DNA from: Paenibacillaceae bacterium
GTDB lineage: Bacteria > Bacillota > Bacilli > Paenibacillales > YIM-B00363
Direction: 5' to 3'
DNA: 10,123 nucleotides
Assembly (NCBI GenBank): GCA_018969805.1
Contig: JAGWXQ010000033.1
Location: forward strand, 1 to 10,123
Shown: positions 6,718 to 10,123 of the stretch, one piece after another
Layout: each line of letters starts with the position of its first letter
How positions within the stretch are numbered: position 1 is the stretch's first letter
Translations under genes and position numbers: made by a program
The notes under the pieces: model-generated
Told to the model about the DNA's origin: nothing
The model's input: only the letters and a program-made list of their open reading frames with translations
Databases searched by the model: none

Positions 6718-8075
6718 TGCGGATGCGCTGTGTATGGGTGCTGGGTATGGGGCGCAGTGGGGTTGCCGCCGCACAGCTGCTCGTTGCCAAAGGGGTCGAA
6801 GTGACTGTCGTCGAGCAAAAGCCGTGGAATGCGGATGCCGATGCGCTGGCAGCGCTCGGTGTGCACGTCTTGTGTGGAGGGGACGAACGGCAGTTGCCCG
6901 CACACATCGATTGTTTGGTAAAAAGTCCGGGCATCGCACCGACACATCCACTTCTCGCTGCAGCGCGATCGCGCGCAGTGCCGATCGTGTCTGAAATTGA
7001 CATCGCGGTTTCGTACTGGTCGGGCACGTTGATTGCGATTACGGGATCCAATGGCAAGACGACGACGACGACGCTGACGCACGCACTGTTGTGCGCAGGG
7101 GGGATTACATCCCATCTCGCGGGAAATATTGGCATTCCGCTGTCCCACGTCGTGCGGCAGGCCGCGCAGACGGACGTCATCGTCGCTGAGCTGAGCAGTT
7201 TCCAGCTTGAAGATACGTTTGCGCTGCGAGCGCACATCGCGGCGGTGCTCAATATTGTGCCGACGCACATCGATTATCATGGAACGATGGAGCGGTACGT
7301 GGCAGCCAAAAAACGCATCGTGCGCAACCAAACCGCAGAGGACCGTTACGTATACCCATATGGGGACGACGTGCTGTTTGCGGTCACTGCGGAAACGAAG
7401 GCAATGCCCGTACAATTTAGTGGGACGCATGCGGTCGAAAACGGTGTCGGGGTCGTCGATGGTGTGCTCACGTTGTGTAGAGACGGCACGCACACTCCGA
7501 TCGTTCCTGTCGCGCAACTTGCGATGCCCGGTGCGCACAATGTCGCCAACGCCGCCTGTGCTGTGGCGATTGCTGTTTGGGCAGGCGTACATCCCCGTGC
7601 GCTCAGTAGTGTACTACGCACGTTTCGTGGGGTCGAACACCGCATCGAATACGTGGCGCATATTGATGGAGTGCAATATTACAACGACTCAAAATCGACC
7701 AATGTAACGGCGACAAAAACGGCTCTTTGTGCTTTTGGGCACACACCGGTCGTATTGATCGCGGGTGGACTGGACCGCGGTGTGCCTTCGGAGCAGTATG
7801 CATCGTGGTTTGCACAACCGCTGCGGGCGCTCGTGGCGATCGGACAGACGGGACCACAGCTTGCACAATTGGCACGCGGCTATGGGGTACCGTGTGTCGA
7901 AATCGAGCAACGCGATGCCGTAGACATGATGTGTGAGGCGGTCAATGGGGCGCGTGCGCTGGCGATTCAAGGCGACGTCGTGTTGTTGTCGCCGGGCTGT
8001 GCAAGCTGGGACGTGTATACGTCGTTTGAGATGCGTGGATCCATATTTAAGAAGCTCGTCATGGAGTACGTATGA
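6714..8075 (+). CDS. murD: UDP-N-acetylmuramoyl-L-alanine--D-glutamate ligase
   Basis: MurD adds D-glutamate to UDP-MurNAc-L-Ala in the cytoplasm, using ATP. The 453-residue protein starts with a Rossmann-like segment (VWVLGMGRSGVAAA) and SPGIAPTHPLL, then the central ATPase domain with P-loop G111-S-N-G-K115-TTTTT, AELSSFQLE, and AAKKRI, whose Lys199 fits the carbamylated lysine. The C-terminal domain has HRIEYV, YNDSKSTN, LIAGGLDRG and LLSPGCASWD, all typical of MurD. The start at 6714 gives an ATGA-type overlap with the mraY stop. ATGs at 6717 and 6723 are also possible; GGATGGGGG at 6704-6712 sits 10 nt before 6723, so the N-terminus is uncertain by up to three residues. The five threonines come from a run of five ACG codons. 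Confidence 0.96.
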   Translation: MMRMRCVWVLGMGRSGVAAAQLLVAKGVEVTVVEQKPWNADADALAALGVHVLCGGDERQLPAHIDCLVKSPGIAPTHPLLAAARSRAVPIVSEIDIAVSYWSGTLIAITGSNGKTTTTTLTHALLCAGGITSHLAGNIGIPLSHVVRQAAQTDVIVAELSSFQLEDTFALRAHIAAVLNIVPTHIDYHGTMERYVAAKKRIVRNQTAEDRYVYPYGDDVLFAVTAETKAMPVQFSGTHAVENGVGVVDGVLTLCRDGTHTPIVPVAQLAMPGAHNVANAACAVAIAVWAGVHPRALSSVLRTFRGVEHRIEYVAHIDGVQYYNDSKSTNVTATKTALCAFGHTPVVLIAGGLDRGVPSEQYASWFAQPLRALVAIGQTGPQLAQLARGYGVPCVEIEQRDAVDMMCEAVNGARALAIQGDVVLLSPGCASWDVYTSFEMRGSIFKKLVMEYV

Positions 8076-9154
8076 GGCGCATCCACGTAGACGTGTCGTT
8101 GCTCGTGTATACGGTATTGTTGCTGGGCATCGGACTCTTAAGCGTATACAGTGCGTCGTCTGCTGCAGCACTGCATGCGTACGGAGATGCCTGGTACGAT
8201 ACAAAAAGACAGCTGTTGTTTGCATGTATGGGCGTTGTGGCGATGTGGGTGGCGATGCGGGTTCCGATTGAGACGTGGAAACGATGGGCGACACCGCTTT
8301 TGATCGCTGCGTTGATTGCGCTCATCGCGGTGCTGATTCCCGGCATCGGTGTTGTCCGTGGCGGTGCGCGCAGTTGGCTTGGGATCGGCAGTTTTGGCAT
8401 CCAGCCATCCGAATTTATGAAAATTGCGCTGATCGTGTTTTTGGCACGGGGACTGTCGCAGCAGCACGTTTTGTCGTGGCGGGCGTTGTTCGTCCCACTT
8501 AGTGTTATTGGGGCGATTTTTGCACTCGTGATGCTGCAGCCCGATTTGGGTACGGGTGCTGTGTTGTGCGGTGCAGCCGGCGCGATGCTCGTCGTTGCGG
8601 GAATGCGCGCAGGGCATATGATTACGCTCGGTCTGTGTGCACTTGCGGGTGGCGGTGCGCTCATTGCTGTTGCACCGTATCGTCTAAAACGTCTGACTGC
8701 GTTTGTCGATCCGTGGTCGGATGCGCTTGGTGCGGGGTATCAGACGATCCAATCGCTGTTTGCGCTTGCGCCGGGTGGGCTGATCGGAGTAGGGTTTGGG
8801 CAGAGCATCCAAAAGCACAGCTATTTGCCGGAGCCGCAGACGGATTTTATTTTTGCAATATGGGCGGAAGAATGGGGCTGGATCGGCGCGGTCGCTGTGC
8901 TCGTGCTGTATGCGTTGCTGATCGTTCGTGGATGGACGATTGCGCTGCGCCTCCGCGATGCGTTTGCGTCGTTGCTTGCGAGCGGCATTACAGCGATGTG
9001 GACGGTGCAGGTCGTGATCAATGTCGGTGTCGTAATCGGGCTGTTGCCGGTGACGGGCATTACGTTGCCGTTGATGAGCGCGGGGGGATCGTCGCTCGTG
9101 CTGTTGCTCGCGTCGTTGGGGATGCTGCATCAGCTGGCAGCGAGCGGGAAGTAA
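8072..9154 (+). CDS. spoVE: SEDS-family peptidoglycan glycosyltransferase FtsW/SpoVE
   Basis: SEDS proteins are polytopic membrane enzymes that polymerise lipid II into glycan, each paired with a class B PBP. This 360-residue protein has the family signatures: G97-G-A-R-S-W102 and Q111-P-S-E-F in the first half, GAGYQTIQSLFAL, a GVGFGQSIQK segment, then LPEPQTDFIFAIWAEE with Asp258, which matches the essential extracellular Asp of RodA/FtsW. The end carries P326-V-T-G and SAGGSS. The ATG at 8072 overlaps the murD stop by 4 bp, and a TGGAG (8062-8066) lies 5 nt upstream. Location after murD and the nearby spoVD make SpoVE, the sporulation SEDS partner of SpoVD, the likely identity. A vegetative FtsW role cannot be excluded from sequence alone. 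Confidence 0.93.
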   Translation: MRRIHVDVSLLVYTVLLLGIGLLSVYSASSAAALHAYGDAWYDTKRQLLFACMGVVAMWVAMRVPIETWKRWATPLLIAALIALIAVLIPGIGVVRGGARSWLGIGSFGIQPSEFMKIALIVFLARGLSQQHVLSWRALFVPLSVIGAIFALVMLQPDLGTGAVLCGAAGAMLVVAGMRAGHMITLGLCALAGGGALIAVAPYRLKRLTAFVDPWSDALGAGYQTIQSLFALAPGGLIGVGFGQSIQKHSYLPEPQTDFIFAIWAEEWGWIGAVAVLVLYALLIVRGWTIALRLRDAFASLLASGITAMWTVQVVINVGVVIGLLPVTGITLPLMSAGGSSLVLLLASLGMLHQLAASGK

Positions 9155-9160
9155 CCCTAT

Positions 9161-9168
9161 AGGGAGGG
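9161..9168 (+). promoter_or_regulatory. Ribosome binding site of murB
   Basis: AGGGAGGG in the 19-nt gap after spoVE ends 5 nt before the murB ATG. It is the strongest SD in the downstream half of the cluster, which fits independent ribosome entry where the genes no longer overlap. Confidence 0.75.
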
Positions 9169-9173
9169 CGCGC

Positions 9174-10097
9174 ATGACGCACGATGAATGGGTACGCACA
9201 CTGCGATCAATCGGTGACGTGCGGACCGATGCTGCACTCGCTGCGTATACGACGTGGCGCATTGGAGGCACTGCGGACGTACTCGTCGTCGTGCCATCGA
9301 TCGAAGCATTGACGACGTTGTGTGCGCTCGCGCAGGCGCATGGGCAGCAGGTGACGGTGCTCGGGAGAGGGTCAAACGTGCTCGTTGCCGACGAAGGCGT
9401 GCGTGGGACGGTCGTGCTTTTGGGAAAGGCGTTTTCGTCGATCGTTCAGGACGATACGCGCGTGCACGTCGGTGCTGGATGCTCGCTCATTCGTCTGTGT
9501 GTCGTCGTGGCACGGTGGGGATTGAGCGGGCTTGAATTTGCCGGGGGCATCCCAGGCAGTGTCGGCGGTGCGGTCGTCATGAACGCCGGTGCACACGGCG
9601 GTTCGATGTCGTCGATCGTCACGCACGTCGAAGGCATCACGCGCGGCGGCACGCGCACAACGTGGACAACAAAGGAGCTAGAATTTGGATACCGCGCCAG
9701 TGCGATGCAGCAGCAGGACGTCGTGCTCACCGAAGTGCACCTCCAATTGGCCCACGGCGATCGCAAGCAGATCGCGCAGACGATGGCACACAATAAAGCG
9801 TATCGGATGCGTACACAGCCATTGCATCTTGCGTGCGCGGGCAGTGTGTTTCGCAATCCTCCGGGCGCGTATGCGGCAGCACTTATCGAGCAAGCAGGGC
9901 TTAAAGGTACGGAAATCGGGGGCGCAGTCGTCTCGCCGCTGCATGCGAATTTTTTTGTCAATGCAGGAAATGCGACGGCAAACGACATGCGTGCACTGAT
10001 GCGCACTGTACGCGATCGGGTGTATGCTGTGCACGGCGTATGGCTCGAGCCGGAAGTACGGCCAATCGGCGGCCATGCGGACGCGTCGTGGCCATAA
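9174..10097 (+). CDS. murB: UDP-N-acetylenolpyruvoylglucosamine reductase
   Basis: MurB is a cytoplasmic FAD enzyme that uses NADPH to reduce UDP-GlcNAc-enolpyruvate to UDP-MurNAc, the second committed step of the precursor pathway. The 307-residue length is typical of the shorter, Gram-positive form. FAD-binding motifs are visible: TTWRIGG, G64-R-G-S-N68, and A123-G-G-I-P-G-S-V-G-G132 followed by MNAGAHGG. Tyr173-Arg174 in GYRAS matches a conserved substrate/active-site pair. Ser224 in AGSVFRNP is the expected proton donor, and Glu294 in LEPEVRPIG the probable catalytic glutamate. The ATG at 9174 has an excellent RBS. The gene directly follows spoVE with no murG between them, unlike B. subtilis. 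Confidence 0.97.
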   Translation: MTHDEWVRTLRSIGDVRTDAALAAYTTWRIGGTADVLVVVPSIEALTTLCALAQAHGQQVTVLGRGSNVLVADEGVRGTVVLLGKAFSSIVQDDTRVHVGAGCSLIRLCVVVARWGLSGLEFAGGIPGSVGGAVVMNAGAHGGSMSSIVTHVEGITRGGTRTTWTTKELEFGYRASAMQQQDVVLTEVHLQLAHGDRKQIAQTMAHNKAYRMRTQPLHLACAGSVFRNPPGAYAAALIEQAGLKGTEIGGAVVSPLHANFFVNAGNATANDMRALMRTVRDRVYAVHGVWLEPEVRPIGGHADASWP

Positions 10098-10123
10098 CGG
10101 TCGTTGTGGAGACCAACAATCAA
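10098..10123 (+). other. Possible start of the next gene, cut by the window edge
   Basis: After the murB stop, 26 nt remain. A GTG at 10106 opens a frame that stays open to the edge (reading METNNQ if GTG is the start). The same bases (GTGGAG) could instead act as an RBS for a start just outside the window. No homology can be judged from six codons; in Bacillus the gene after murB is divIB. Confidence 0.25.

Noticed and set aside
5746..6951. 401-codon open frame on the minus strand opposite mraY
   Set aside because: It lies wholly over mraY and the start of murD, both of which show intact catalytic motifs. Its translation is rich in Arg, His and Pro with no recognisable domain, as expected for the antisense of CG-rich codons.
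7059..7073. (ACG)5 run in murD as a possible phase-variation repeat
   Set aside because: It is a trinucleotide repeat encoding the threonines of the ATP-binding loop, so length changes would not shift the frame. A similar shorter run occurs at the same motif in murE.
8017..8049. Possible sigma-E promoter before spoVE (ATA at 8017, CATATTTA at 8042)
   Set aside because: The spacer is 22 nt instead of about 16, and the -10 lacks the final T, so it does not meet the pattern.

Overview
The window lies inside a division and cell wall (dcw) gene cluster. All seven complete genes and the one partial gene are on the + strand, packed end to end. The organism looks like an endospore-forming member of the Bacillota (Bacilli-like). 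The evidence is two tandem PASTA-bearing class B penicillin-binding proteins in the pbpB-spoVD arrangement, the SpoVD-type cysteine pair, a meso-diaminopimelate-type MurE (DNPR motif), AGGAGG-type ribosome binding sites and a possible sigma-E promoter in front of spoVD. The DNA is moderately GC-rich (visibly above 50%) with many CG steps, so it is not a low-GC Bacillus. I cannot name the genus from sequence alone.

Layout: 1-999, C-terminal part of a PbpB/FtsI-like transpeptidase with two PASTA domains (its start lies upstream of the window); 1000-1041, short spacer with a candidate sporulation promoter and a strong RBS; 1042-2943, spoVD-like transpeptidase with one PASTA domain; 2947-4404 murE; 4401-5735 murF; 5761-6717 mraY; 6714-8075 murD; 8072-9154 ftsW/spoVE-type SEDS glycosyltransferase; 9174-10097 murB; 10098-10123, possible beginning of the next gene. 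The murE/murF, mraY/murD and murD/spoVE junctions are 4-bp ATGA overlaps. The other gaps are 3 to about 45 nt, so this looks like one transcription unit with translational coupling. No gap exceeds 50 nt, and there is no RNA gene, mobile element, CRISPR array or internal terminator.

Together the genes cover most of the lipid II route and its use: MurB makes UDP-MurNAc, MurD adds D-Glu, MurE adds meso-DAP, MurF adds D-Ala-D-Ala, MraY makes lipid I, the SEDS protein polymerises glycan and the two PBPs cross-link it. MurG (lipid I to lipid II) is missing from the place between spoVE and murB where Bacillus carries it. MurA and MurC are not in the window.

I see no new system. The points worth a second look are the murG gap, the candidate sigma-E promoter and redox cysteine pair of spoVD, and a marked excess of the palindrome CGATCG, including six exact GCGATCGC octamers.
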